A stretch of DNA of 64,000 nucleotides, taken from the NCBI GenBank assembly GCA_002725175.2, contig PBQX02000116.1, positions 1 through 64,000 on the forward strand, given 5' to 3'. Shown in pieces: positions 8,169 to 16,655 of the stretch (position 1 is the first letter of the stretch; the number at the start of each line of letters is the position of its first letter). Below the pieces are notes generated by a model. It was given only the letters and a program-made list of their open reading frames with translations. It was not told the origin of the DNA and made no database searches. Position numbers and translations under genes: made by a program. The DNA comes from CACKLF01 sp002725175. Its GTDB lineage: Bacteria > Pseudomonadota > Alphaproteobacteria > Rhodobacterales > Rhodobacteraceae.

Positions 8169-8840
8169 CTAATATGTGTTGTCTANTTTAAAATTGTANA
8201 GACTTCTTGCAGATCCATAGCGNCGAAAATCNTTTGANGACAGGTTCTTTATTTTTGCAATTGNTAAAAGTTTTGTAAGTAANTTTTTATGCTTTTCTGT
8301 CATTTTTTTTTCAATACANTCNGCACCCAGAGACTTCACTTCACCTAATANGTAAATATTTGCTTCATAAATGCTATCACCNAAAGCTTCCCCAGCATTT
8401 CCACAAACNACTAAATTTCCAGCCTGTGCCATAAANGCCGACATATGNCCAACATTTCCTNGAACGATTATATCTATGCCTTTCATTGAAATNCCACATC
8501 TTGAAGAGGAATTTCCTTCTACAACNAGAGTTCCNCCGTGNGCTGATNCNCCTGCATATTGGCTAGCATTACCNTTTACATNTATNCTTCCTGACATCAT
8601 ATTNTCTGCNACACCAGGTCCTNCCGACCCGTGAACTACAACATNTGCATTTTTATTCATTCCTCCACAGTAATANCCAACNCTTCCCTTAATATCGACT
8701 TTTAGTGATTCNNNTAGACCAGCNGCTACTGCATGCTTTCCCATGGGGTTTTCTAATACCCANNTTGTTTCAGCTNANGCATTCTGNAAGGCAGAATTTA
8801 CNTGTCNNAGCGANAGTGATTTTAAATCCANAANAGTCAT
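8169..8840 (-). CDS. glxC: GXGXG-motif glutamate synthase domain protein (GlxC/MgsB type)
   Basis: A 223-residue protein made of the right-handed beta-helix that forms the C-terminal domain of GltB. Repeating G-x-x-G-x-x-x-G turns are visible through the Ns, for example YYCGGMNKNA, VVVHGSXGPG and GNLXVCGNAGEAXGDS. It has no catalytic residues of its own and is expected to be the structural subunit of the GlxBCD/MgsABC complex. It overlaps the upstream glxB by four bases (ATGA) and is separated from glxD by ten, so the three are translated together. Confidence 0.84.
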   Translation of the reverse strand: MTXXDLKSXSXXXVNSAXQNXXAETXWVLENPMGKHAVXAGLXESLKVDIKGXVXYYCGGMNKNAXVVVHGSXGPGXAXNMMSGXIXVXGNASQYAXXSXHXGTXVVEGNSSSRCXISMKGIDIIVXGNVXHMSXFMAQAGNLXVCGNAGEAXGDSIYEANIYXLGEVKSLGXXCIEKKMTEKHKXLLTKLLXIAKIKNLXSXDFXRYGSARSXYNFKXDNTY

Positions 8841-9739
8841 NTATTATGTTCCCAAAAATAAACTGTTGCTGGTTCTGGTTCCCATACNTTTGCTTTTTCA
8901 ATGTATGGNAAAGAAGCCAAAGCTCTATATTCAGAGCCGAAAGCAACGTATTNATCTGTTTCGGCNAGTACNGCTGGNTTACATGCTATGGGATCTCTGA
9001 GNACGCCAAACCCTTTTTNNGTACCAACAACAAAAGTATAAAANCCATCTAAATCTTTTAGAGCTAATTCGAGTGCTTGTCCAAGATCGGCGCCTGTGCT
9101 CATTTTGTTAGTCAAGTAGGAGGCTGCAACTTCTGTATCATTTTCTGTTTCAAATGAAATATTTTTTTTCTGGAGTTCGCGTCTTAGGGTATTGTGATTA
9201 GATAAAGAACCATTATGAACCAGACATTGATCTTTGCCAGTTGAAAATGGGTGCGCTCCTAAAGTAGTCACAGCTGATTCAGTAGCCATTCTAGTGTGGC
9301 CGATTCCATGCGATCCCCTCATTTTTCTAACATTAAACCGCTCCACAACACTTTCAGGAGGTCCTACTTCTTTGTAGATTTCAATATTTGATCCTGTACT
9401 CATAAGCCTGATTTTTGGAAAGTGTTTTTTTAGATCATTGATGATTAAATTTGAATTCTTTTCCGAAAGCTCCAAAACCGCATGGGTAGAGTTAATCTTA
9501 AGTTTTGTTTTAAGATTTTTCTGCTTTGAGAGATATGAATTCAATTTTGGGAAGTCGTGTGAGGGTTCTTCTGACTGAAGGGTGACTTTAATTTTATTAC
9601 CGTTACTTTTTTTGTAAACAGCTACTCCCGCGCTATCAGGTCCACGGTCACTCATAATAACCAACATATCAGAAAGAAGTTTACCCAAACTATCTTCTAC
9701 CGACCGTGTTTTAGCAAACAAACCAACTATTCCGCACAT
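8837..9739 (-). CDS. glxB: Class II glutamine amidotransferase (GlxB/MgsA type)
   Basis: About 300 residues, beginning MCGIVGLFAK. The class II amidotransferase fold needs Cys exposed after Met removal, so the start is ATG 9739, with GGAGAAATAT just upstream, and not the codon at 9751. Further family segments are MSDRGPDSAGVAVY, IGHTRMATES, HPFSTGKDQCLVHNGSLSNH and ENDTEVAASYL. It should release ammonia from glutamine, or act as the corresponding subunit of N-methylglutamate synthase. No methylamine dehydrogenase, gmaS or mgdABCD gene is in the window, so a role in methylamine use is plausible but unproven. Confidence 0.87.
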   Translation of the reverse strand: MCGIVGLFAKTRSVEDSLGKLLSDMLVIMSDRGPDSAGVAVYKKSNGNKIKVTLQSEEPSHDFPKLNSYLSKQKNLKTKLKINSTHAVLELSEKNSNLIINDLKKHFPKIRLMSTGSNIEIYKEVGPPESVVERFNVRKMRGSHGIGHTRMATESAVTTLGAHPFSTGKDQCLVHNGSLSNHNTLRRELQKKNISFETENDTEVAASYLTNKMSTGADLGQALELALKDLDXFYTFVVGXXKGFGXLRDPIACXPXVXAETDXYVAFGSEYRALASXPYIEKAXVWEPEPATVYFWEHNX

Positions 9740-9787
9740 ATATTTCTCCAAAAAGGGATTAGCAAATAAGTATTTATAAGCTTTATA

Positions 9788-10393
9788 TTATATCAGCTCA
9801 GGCAGGCCTTTTACGACACCTTCCTGAATAAAATCAGGCTTATAGGGTGGCCTTGTGAATACTTCTTTTATCATCGGCTTAAAGAATTTCAAGGGTTTAC
9901 TGTCATAGTTTGGGTCGAATGCAGTCTGATCCCACCTCTCACAAAAATCAGAGCATGATTGAAAATAAATGTTGTCTTTAAATCTATCTCTAGCATTCTT
10001 ATCCCATCCATAATGATGGGCATAGTAGATCATTTGAAAGATCCCGTGGTGCTCTATTACCCAAGTTACTTCTTCCCTTAAATAGGGTCTAACAACTTCG
10101 GCAGAAAATCTGTCATGGTTTTGAGGAGCTAGTGCGTCTCCAATATCATGTAAAAGAGCGCCCACTATCCAGTCTATATCAGCTCCTTCGTTAAATGCGC
10201 GGGTGCCTGATTGCAGGCCATGTTCAAGTCTAGTAATTCTGTACCCTTCCAAGGTATTGTTGCCTTGGCGCTCGAGCTCTTCAATTATCCTTTCATACGT
10301 TAGAGCAACATAGGTTTTCTCTAATTTTTGTAGCAAAAGATAATCATCTTTATCTCCGTATTTCATCTCAGTAAACTTGACTAGCTCACTCAT
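9788..10393 (-). CDS. HD-domain protein with a di-iron oxygenase-like ligand set
   Basis: A 201-residue HD-domain protein. The order of candidate metal ligands is His58 (LEHGLQS), His82-Asp83 (LLHDIGD), His93 (NHDRFS), His115/116 (EHHGIF) and Asp155 (WDQTAFD). That H..HD..H..H..D order is shared by HD phosphohydrolases and by HD oxygenases such as MIOX, PhnZ and TmpB. Start ATG 10393 is preferred because GGAGATAAT lies directly upstream; the upstream codon at 10438 has no such site. It lies 48 bases ahead of glxB in the same direction. Whether it hydrolyses phosphates or oxygenates a phosphonate or polyol is undecided; two 2OG oxygenases lie within 5 kb, the partner type for PhnZ and TmpB. 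Confidence 0.8.
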   Translation of the reverse strand: MSELVKFTEMKYGDKDDYLLLQKLEKTYVALTYERIIEELERQGNNTLEGYRITRLEHGLQSGTRAFNEGADIDWIVGALLHDIGDALAPQNHDRFSAEVVRPYLREEVTWVIEHHGIFQMIYYAHHYGWDKNARDRFKDNIYFQSCSDFCERWDQTAFDPNYDSKPLKFFKPMIKEVFTRPPYKPDFIQEGVVKGLPELI

Positions 10394-10576
10394 ATTATCT
10401 CCAATACTTTCATGTTGGTTACTGGACTTACTTATCAAAAAATATGAAAATCCATTTTACCAAAACTTCATTCAATCACCAAGGTGTTTATTACCACGAT
10501 GGTTTTCGTTATGTATAAATATTTTTCTTTTGTACTTAATTATGGAAGATATATTAGATAATGTTAGTGTAAACAA

Positions 10577-10583
10577 AAGGAGG
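10577..10583 (+). promoter_or_regulatory. Strong ribosome-binding site deciding a TTG start
   Basis: AAGGAGG at 10577-10583 lies ten bases before TTG 10594 and no ATG in that frame is near. It fixes the start of the serine hydrolase gene. Confidence 0.75.
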
Positions 10584-10593
10584 ATAAAGGCTC

Positions 10594-11808
10594 TTGGAAG
10601 AAAATAGTTACAAAAACAGTGAAACTGCGCCTCCAATAATGCAAGGTGCTCCACCACCAATAGAACAAAGATTACCTTTTATAGATTGGGATAGGCCGCC
10701 TTGGAACCGTTGGTCGTTTCAAAGGGTCTCAGAGTTTTTGCCAACGGCGCTAATTCGGAAGGGAAAGGTTTTTTCCCCGCTACAATACTCATTAATAGAT
10801 ATTTCAGATATTGAGGTTAAGGGGCCTTCTGGTGAAGTTTCAAATATAAATCAGTTTATAGAGGATACTTATACAGATGGGTTTCTTGTTATGCATAATG
10901 GGAAAGTTGTTCATGAAAGTTATTATAATGGCATGGATGAAAGAACCCTTCATTTGTGCCAATCGGTATCAAAGTCAATATGCGCAACAGCTGGAGCTTC
11001 ATTAATTGAAGAAGGGCTTTTAGATCCAAATGAGTTGGTTACAAATTATTTACCAGAACTTTCTCAGACCGCTTGGAAAGGTGCCACTCTTCAGCATGTT
11101 TTAGATATGACAAGCGGTGTCAAGTTTGTGGAAACATATGAAGACCGTGAGTGTGATATAGGAAAAATGGATTTTGCTTCTGGCTGGAAGCCTGCTCCCG
11201 AAGGTATTGATGTATCAAAATGGCCAAAAAATATTTGGGATCAAATTCTTGGATTAAAGATCAAAGAAGCAGAGCATGGCGAGCGTCATGAATATAGATC
11301 AATCGAGACAGATATTTTTGCTCATGCCATGGAAAGGGTTACTGGCAAAAGATTGCCACAAATTATTTCCGAGAGGTTGTGGGTTCCGATGGGAGCAGAA
11401 GAGGATGCAAATATAACCGTGGATTCAATCGGATATGGTTTAGCTTGTGGAGGTGTAAGTGCAAGTTTGAGAGATTTGGCGAGATTTGGTGATGCTATGC
11501 TAAAAGAGGGCTTAGTCAATGGAAAGCAGGTAATACCAGAAAAATGGATTAATGATGTAAGGCATGGAACTCATGGATTGCCGTTAGCAAAGTATTTCGA
11601 GAAAGGGCATTACAGAAATCAGTTTTGGGTGGAGGATAGTAATAAAGGCTCCCATTTTTGTTTAGGGGTTTTTGGACAACTTATTTATGTAGCTCCTCAA
11701 AGCAAAATGGTTGCAGTGAAATTTTCAACGTGGCCAACCTTTCGAAGTGAAGAATTTGTAACTTATACAACAAGAGCCTTACACGCTATTGCAAATGAGT
11801 TGAACTAG
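10594..11808 (+). CDS. Beta-lactamase-fold serine hydrolase (6-aminohexanoate-dimer hydrolase-like)
   Basis: A 404-residue serine hydrolase of the class C beta-lactamase/DD-peptidase fold. The nucleophile motif SxxK is S124-V-S-K127 and the catalytic Tyr is Y234 in HEYRSIETD. These fit the NylB (6-aminohexanoate-dimer hydrolase) branch, whose members cleave small amides and esters, better than true resistance enzymes. There is no signal peptide, which also argues against a periplasmic beta-lactamase. The N-terminal 30 residues are Pro-rich. It is followed 26 bases later by a class V aminotransferase on the same strand, possibly one operon. The natural substrate is unknown. Confidence 0.85.
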   Translation: MEENSYKNSETAPPIMQGAPPPIEQRLPFIDWDRPPWNRWSFQRVSEFLPTALIRKGKVFSPLQYSLIDISDIEVKGPSGEVSNINQFIEDTYTDGFLVMHNGKVVHESYYNGMDERTLHLCQSVSKSICATAGASLIEEGLLDPNELVTNYLPELSQTAWKGATLQHVLDMTSGVKFVETYEDRECDIGKMDFASGWKPAPEGIDVSKWPKNIWDQILGLKIKEAEHGERHEYRSIETDIFAHAMERVTGKRLPQIISERLWVPMGAEEDANITVDSIGYGLACGGVSASLRDLARFGDAMLKEGLVNGKQVIPEKWINDVRHGTHGLPLAKYFEKGHYRNQFWVEDSNKGSHFCLGVFGQLIYVAPQSKMVAVKFSTWPTFRSEEFVTYTTRALHAIANELN

Positions 11809-11834
11809 TAAAATGTCATTTTTTATTAATCTCA

Positions 11835-12968
11835 ATGCTTAGTAGCCAAAGACATTTATTTAATATACCTGAAGAAGTTGTCTACTTAAACACAGCCTAT
11901 ATGTCACCATTGTTAAATTCAGTTGTGGAGGCAATAGACAGAGGTGTGCGGTCAAAAGCTCATCCTTGGAAAATAACAATACCTAATTTTTACGAAGATA
12001 TTGACAGAGCCCGTATTCTATTTTCAGGACTTACAAATTCTAATCCTGAAAATATTGCCATCATTCCTTCTGCTTCATATGGGATACAAACAGCTGCGAA
12101 AAACATAGAAGTTAAGCGTGGAGAAAAAATATTACTCCTAAAGGATCAGTTTCCATCAAATGTCTATCCTTGGCAAAGAATGTCCCAAGAAACAGGATGC
12201 CATATTATAAGAATAGAACAAGGGAACTTTGAAAGTCTAACAGATGCAATCCTAAATAATTTAGATGAAACAGTTGCCGTAGCAGCTTTGCCAAATGTTC
12301 TTTGGACAGACGGGTCATTGATAGATTTAATTCAAATAAGATTACGGTGTGATGAAATAGGGTGTGCTTTGGTATTGGATCTTACCCAATCAGCAGGGGC
12401 AGTTTGGATTGATTTTAAAACTGTTAGGCCTGATTTTGCAGTTGTTGCAAACTATAAGTGGATGCTTGGACCATATACTACTGGATTTCTTTACGCTTCA
12501 CCTGATCGCTGTGATGGGATGCCATTAGAAGAAGGGTGGATTACAAGAAAAGATAGCAAAAATTTTTCTAACCTAATTAGATATACGGATGCTTATGAAC
12601 CTGGAGCTACCCGTTACGATATGGGCGAAAGATCAAATTTTGCTTTAATGCCTGGAGTGATAGCAGCATTGCAACGAATTAAGCTCTGGGGAATAAAAAA
12701 TATAGAGCAAAAGCTCTTAATTCAGAACAGGTTTTTGGGAGAGAAATTAACTGGATTGGGATTAGAAATAACTGATGAAAAGCAAAGAGCACCTCACTTT
12801 TTAGGGGTTAAAATTCCAAATGATTCCAGAAATGATTTACTTTTGAAACTTTCCGAAAAAAATATATATTTGTCTGAGAGAGGAGGAACTATAAGAATAA
12901 CGCCTCATCTGTGGAACACCCAAGCAGATTTTGATAAATTAATTTCTGAGTTGAAACAATTACTTTAA
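11835..12968 (+). CDS. Class V aminotransferase-fold PLP enzyme
   Basis: A 377-residue PLP enzyme of the cysteine desulfurase/isopenicillin N epimerase superfamily. The PLP lysine is K208 in NYKWMLGPYTTG, the pyridine-nitrogen Asp is D182 in LDLTQSAGAV, and EPGATRYDMGER is the usual C-terminal family segment. It lacks the conserved Cys loop of NifS/SufS-type desulfurases in an obvious form, so it is more likely an aminotransferase, epimerase or lyase acting on an amino acid. It overlaps the convergent acyl-CoA dehydrogenase by four bases at its stop. Confidence 0.85.
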   Translation: MLSSQRHLFNIPEEVVYLNTAYMSPLLNSVVEAIDRGVRSKAHPWKITIPNFYEDIDRARILFSGLTNSNPENIAIIPSASYGIQTAAKNIEVKRGEKILLLKDQFPSNVYPWQRMSQETGCHIIRIEQGNFESLTDAILNNLDETVAVAALPNVLWTDGSLIDLIQIRLRCDEIGCALVLDLTQSAGAVWIDFKTVRPDFAVVANYKWMLGPYTTGFLYASPDRCDGMPLEEGWITRKDSKNFSNLIRYTDAYEPGATRYDMGERSNFALMPGVIAALQRIKLWGIKNIEQKLLIQNRFLGEKLTGLGLEITDEKQRAPHFLGVKIPNDSRNDLLLKLSEKNIYLSERGGTIRITPHLWNTQADFDKLISELKQLL

Positions 12969-14083
12969 GATTGTCTGGAAACTCTTTCCAAAAGCATTTC
13001 CGTAGATCCATCCATTAGAGAAGCCATTTGAACCGCTGGAATGTACTGAGAAAATGGATATTGGCTATGAAATCCAGCAGCACCCATTTTGTGCAGGAGT
13101 ATTGGAAAATGTTTCTGGCAAACATTTGTTGCAAAAATTTTTGCTTTAGCAGCAGAAAGTTGAGAGTCCTTTTGTTCTGCTACTTGTTTTTCTGCTTCTT
13201 CAACCATGAGCTTAGCTGCTGTTAGATCAACTTCTGCATCAGCTATTGCAAATCTCCAGGATTGATGAGTAAAAAGCTTTTTCCCAAAAGACGCCCTTTT
13301 ATTTCCATAATCCTTAGTTATCTCTAAAAGATGCTGAAGCATATGACAACACATGCTTCCCACATAAACTCTGGCTAAATTAATTTCGTTTAATATAGCT
13401 TTGTAAGCAACGCCTGGCGGGAGGATCATGTCATCGCTTTTGGCTGTGTAGTTTTTTAAAACAAAGCCACCTGTCCCCATTGAATTCTGTGAATAGGAGC
13501 TGTTAATTTCAAATCTCTTAGCATTTGCATCATTTAAATCGACGGCGAACCCAGCGATACCATTCTTATCTCCCGCACTTTTGGTTTGGACAAATACTAT
13601 GGCTAATTTCGCATGGCGCGCGTTTACTATCCATTCTTTTTGCCCATTTATCTTCCAATCATTTTTGTTTTTCACTGCAGTAGTTTCTATGGAAAAAAAA
13701 TCAGAGCCAAAATCTTTTTCTGACATTGCTGTACAAGCACTCTCTCCATCTTCATGAATTTTTGGGAAAAAATAATCTATTATCTGGGGTGATGCACTTT
13801 GAGAAAGTCTTAAAGCCGCACTATGAGTGTTCACAATCGACATTGAAAAACCAAAATCAAAAGTTGAAAGAATGCCAAAGATTTTCGATCTCGTTTTAAA
13901 GTTGAAGCCTAACCCGCCTTGATTCTTAGGAATTTCGATTCTTGTCAGGCCTAAATCTGCGGCCTTTTTTCGTAGCGATCTTAGATTTTTTTGGTCTATA
14001 TTATATTGGTTATCATCTAAGATATTTCTTTTTCCAAATTCCCAAACTTTATCAACTAATGAGTTTTCATCTAAGTGTTTCAT
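12965..14083 (-). CDS. Acyl-CoA dehydrogenase family flavoprotein
   Basis: A 372-residue acyl-CoA dehydrogenase. The N-terminal helical domain, the middle beta domain (ACTAMSEKDFGSD, WKINGQKEWIVNARHA) and the C-terminal helical domain with QMASLMDGSTEMLLERV are all present; the Glu near residue 363 is at the site of the catalytic base in many family members. It oxidises a CoA thioester with electrons passed to ETF. No ETF or CoA ligase gene lies close by, so the chain type is unknown. The neighbouring alkane hydroxylase on the same strand makes a role in fatty acid use reasonable. Confidence 0.88.
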   Translation of the reverse strand: MKHLDENSLVDKVWEFGKRNILDDNQYNIDQKNLRSLRKKAADLGLTRIEIPKNQGGLGFNFKTRSKIFGILSTFDFGFSMSIVNTHSAALRLSQSASPQIIDYFFPKIHEDGESACTAMSEKDFGSDFFSIETTAVKNKNDWKINGQKEWIVNARHAKLAIVFVQTKSAGDKNGIAGFAVDLNDANAKRFEINSSYSQNSMGTGGFVLKNYTAKSDDMILPPGVAYKAILNEINLARVYVGSMCCHMLQHLLEITKDYGNKRASFGKKLFTHQSWRFAIADAEVDLTAAKLMVEEAEKQVAEQKDSQLSAAKAKIFATNVCQKHFPILLHKMGAAGFHSQYPFSQYIPAVQMASLMDGSTEMLLERVSRQS

Positions 14084-14183
14084 GTTTTTTCAAGAATTAA
14101 ATTAATATTTGTAAGGAATAAATCTTAATACTACCCATGGTTCAGAAAAAATAAATACTAACCGCAAGCTAATTATTTTAAAA

Positions 14184-15272
14184 TTAAGGCATCTCTGGAT
14201 AAAAGCGCTTTCGCCAAGTAATAACCCTTGGATTCATTACCTTTCGCCACAAAATTGGAATTAAGCACATGGCAATCATCAATGGATATCCGTAGGGGAG
14301 TTGAGGTGCCTCATTATTATCATATTTTTGAAGCAGAGGGTATTCTCGGTCTGGTTTGGCGTGGTGATCCGAATGTAACTGTAGGTTAATAAGCAGAAGG
14401 TTGCTTGCAGTATGGTTTGCATTCCAGCTATGATGCGGCCTTGTAGGTTCATATTTTCCATTGCTAAGTAATTTTCTGGTAAGGCCATAATGTTCTATAT
14501 AGTTGGCCATTTCTAAATGCAGTACAGCGATAAATGCCTGAACCAGGAACATAAAGATTCCAAAAAACCCACCTATAATGTAAGAGAGTAATAAGAAAAA
14601 CAGAGCGAGACCTCCATATCTCCAAAAAGGGTTTTTAATATCTGAGATAGATCTGCCAATTTTTTCTAATCGATTTGCCTCTTCCAACCAGGCTGATTTT
14701 AGACAAGATGGTAGAACTCTTAGAAAAAAAGAAAAGAAACTTTCGTTGTATCTTGCGGTCACGGCATCCTTGGAAGTACCGACGTATCTATGATGAACTA
14801 AAAGATGTTCAGTTCTAAAATGTCCGTAAAGTGACATGGCCATTAAAATATCAGCCAGCCACCTGTCTCCTGAGGATTTTTGATGCATTAGTTCATGGGC
14901 AAAGGTGATGCCTACAGCACCTGTTACCATTCCTTGGGCCATCAAAAGAAAAATGCATTCCCAAGTCGAAAGATGTTCAAAAGTAGCTACTGCAAATATG
15001 CACCAAAAAATCAATGAAAATTGAATTATAGGCCAGGTCCACAATATTACCTTATAATAAAATAAGTCTGTCTTTAATTGTGGATTAGGATTTTTAGTGG
15101 ATATTTTAAGTAAAAAATCAAAAAGAGTTATAAGAATATATCCAAAAATTGGTGCTATTAATATAGAATATCCACCAAAAAGGGATGAAATTACAATTAT
15201 TGGTGCAAAAATGAAAGGCAGCGCAAAAGACACTGCTGGTGATAATTCATCCTTTGATATTTCTGAACTCAT
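14184..15272 (-). CDS. alkB: Alkane 1-monooxygenase (AlkB-type membrane di-iron)
   Basis: An integral membrane non-heme di-iron hydroxylase for the terminal carbon of alkanes or similar chains. Counted from the upstream TTG at 15290, the histidine boxes are HELMH (132-136), EHLLVHH (161-167), NYIEHYGL (263-270) and LQLHSDHH (303-310), which is the full AlkB set. Several hydrophobic segments between about residues 20 and 125 and 225-260 give the membrane helices. ATG 15272 is chosen over TTG 15290. The second box reads VHH where many AlkB proteins have GHH. No rubredoxin or rubredoxin reductase gene is adjacent, so electron donors must be elsewhere. Confidence 0.9.
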   Translation of the reverse strand: MSSEISKDELSPAVSFALPFIFAPIIVISSLFGGYSILIAPIFGYILITLFDFLLKISTKNPNPQLKTDLFYYKVILWTWPIIQFSLIFWCIFAVATFEHLSTWECIFLLMAQGMVTGAVGITFAHELMHQKSSGDRWLADILMAMSLYGHFRTEHLLVHHRYVGTSKDAVTARYNESFFSFFLRVLPSCLKSAWLEEANRLEKIGRSISDIKNPFWRYGGLALFFLLLSYIIGGFFGIFMFLVQAFIAVLHLEMANYIEHYGLTRKLLSNGKYEPTRPHHSWNANHTASNLLLINLQLHSDHHAKPDREYPLLQKYDNNEAPQLPYGYPLMIAMCLIPILWRKVMNPRVITWRKRFYPEMP

Positions 15273-15367
15273 GCTCAAATTCTTTGTCAATTATTTTTAT
15301 ATTCATGTAACATCTGAGCTGTTAAATATAAAGTTGAAATTGTAAAACAGAAAAGGGCAAATAGATT

Positions 15368-16558
15368 ATTGGTGCAATAAAATCGAAGAAAGTCGATGAC
15401 ATTTTCTTAAACATCAGTCATTTCTTGGATCACTTTATGATGCTTATATTTGCCAAGTCAGCTTATGATTCTGGGAAAAGCTTTGGTCTTTCTTTCGAAG
15501 AAATAATATTTTATGGCACTTTCGGTTTTTTTCTGTTTGGTGCGGCATCACCTATAGCTGCAAGCTTTGCTCGAAAATATTCTCGAAGTTTAATGCTGGT
15601 TATATATCATTTTGGAATCGGTTTTTCGGCGATTATAGCAGGGTTTTCAACTGATATTATACAATTTGCAATTGCCATTTCTTTTATTGGACTTTTTGCA
15701 GCCATATACCACCCGGTGGGAATTGCAATGTTAATTGAAAGTAATTTAAAGGTGGGATTTCGGTTGGGCATAAATGGTGTGTTTGGAAATATGGGTGTGG
15801 CGGCAGCGCCATTGGTAACGGGCATTTTAATTGCTTATGGTAACTGGCGCATAAGTTTTATTGTTCCAGGAGTGTTTTGCATTGGGTACGGAGTAGTTTT
15901 TCTTACTAGCCTTAAAGAAGAAATATCCATGAAGACTGCAAAGCTTAAGGCCAGAAAAAATGAAATGGCTCCTAGTTGGGAAAGAGCACTATTAGCGCTT
16001 GTTTTTTCTACTTTAAGTGGAGGATTTATTTTTGGAGGTGTAACTTTCCTGATTCCGAGATATTTCGAAGTGGCAATGCAAAATATATCGACGTCCATTG
16101 TGGTTACAGGTCTTCTAGCTTCACTTGTTTATTCAATGGCATCTTTTTCTCAAGTAATTGTAGGTTGGTCGGTCGACCGTTATTCACCAAGAAAAATTCT
16201 TTTACTAATGGGATTTGGGCAGATGATTTTTATCTTTTTGGCATCTCAATATAACGATTATATTCTTATCTTTGTGATGTTAATGGCAATGACATTTGTA
16301 TTTGGACAAATTCCGATTACTGACACAATAATTTCTAGATTTGTGCCAGATAGGCTGAGGGATCGTATTTTGAGTTGGAAATTCCTACTGAACTTAGTAG
16401 TAGGAGCCACCGTTTTACCAATCTGTAGTTTTGTTCTTAGGTCAGGTTTTAATATTAGCTCAATATTCATAATGATGAGCATGATAGCTACCTGTATTTT
16501 GATCGCTGCCATAATATTGCCAAATCAGCCTAACCATCAAAGGGTCGATTTAGCGTGA
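15368..16558 (+). CDS. MFS transporter with non-canonical start
   Basis: A major facilitator protein of about 377-396 residues with roughly twelve hydrophobic segments, including an MFS-like DRYSPRKILL loop after the middle. The first standard start is TTG 15425, but the frame is already protein-like upstream (VDDIFLNISHFLDHFMMLIF, the usual first helix entry of MFS proteins) and is open back to 15365. An ATT at 15368, ten bases after AAGGG, may be the true start. The gene is divergent from alkB, 95 bases from its start. The substrate cannot be told; an alkane- or organic acid-related role would be guesswork. Confidence 0.82.
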   Translation: MGAIKSKKVDDIFLNISHFLDHFMMLIFAKSAYDSGKSFGLSFEEIIFYGTFGFFLFGAASPIAASFARKYSRSLMLVIYHFGIGFSAIIAGFSTDIIQFAIAISFIGLFAAIYHPVGIAMLIESNLKVGFRLGINGVFGNMGVAAAPLVTGILIAYGNWRISFIVPGVFCIGYGVVFLTSLKEEISMKTAKLKARKNEMAPSWERALLALVFSTLSGGFIFGGVTFLIPRYFEVAMQNISTSIVVTGLLASLVYSMASFSQVIVGWSVDRYSPRKILLLMGFGQMIFIFLASQYNDYILIFVMLMAMTFVFGQIPITDTIISRFVPDRLRDRILSWKFLLNLVVGATVLPICSFVLRSGFNISSIFIMMSMIATCILIAAIILPNQPNHQRVDLA

Positions 16559-16655
16559 TTCAAACTAAAATAATAAATGGTGAAATTTGGTGTCGTTTTA
16601 GTAATTAAAAAGATAATCTTTTTTCTCTAATTACATATTTAAGAGGGTTTAGTTA

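Larger units (their letters stand above)
6823..9050. other. Dense tract of ambiguous bases (population polymorphism)
   Basis: N characters are frequent from about 6823 to 9050 and nearly absent on both sides. Inside the coding frames they sit mostly at third positions of four-fold codons (GGN, GCN, CCN) or at first positions of Arg and Leu codons (NGA, NTA), where alternatives are synonymous. This is the pattern of natural single-base variants masked in a consensus rather than failed base calls. The tract covers glxD, glxC and the end of glxB, and stops abruptly inside glxB. Confidence 0.75.

Noticed and set aside
15976..16254. 92-residue plus-strand frame inside the MFS gene
   Set aside because: Overlapping frame with Cys/Phe-rich low-quality sequence; it is a shadow of the transporter reading frame.
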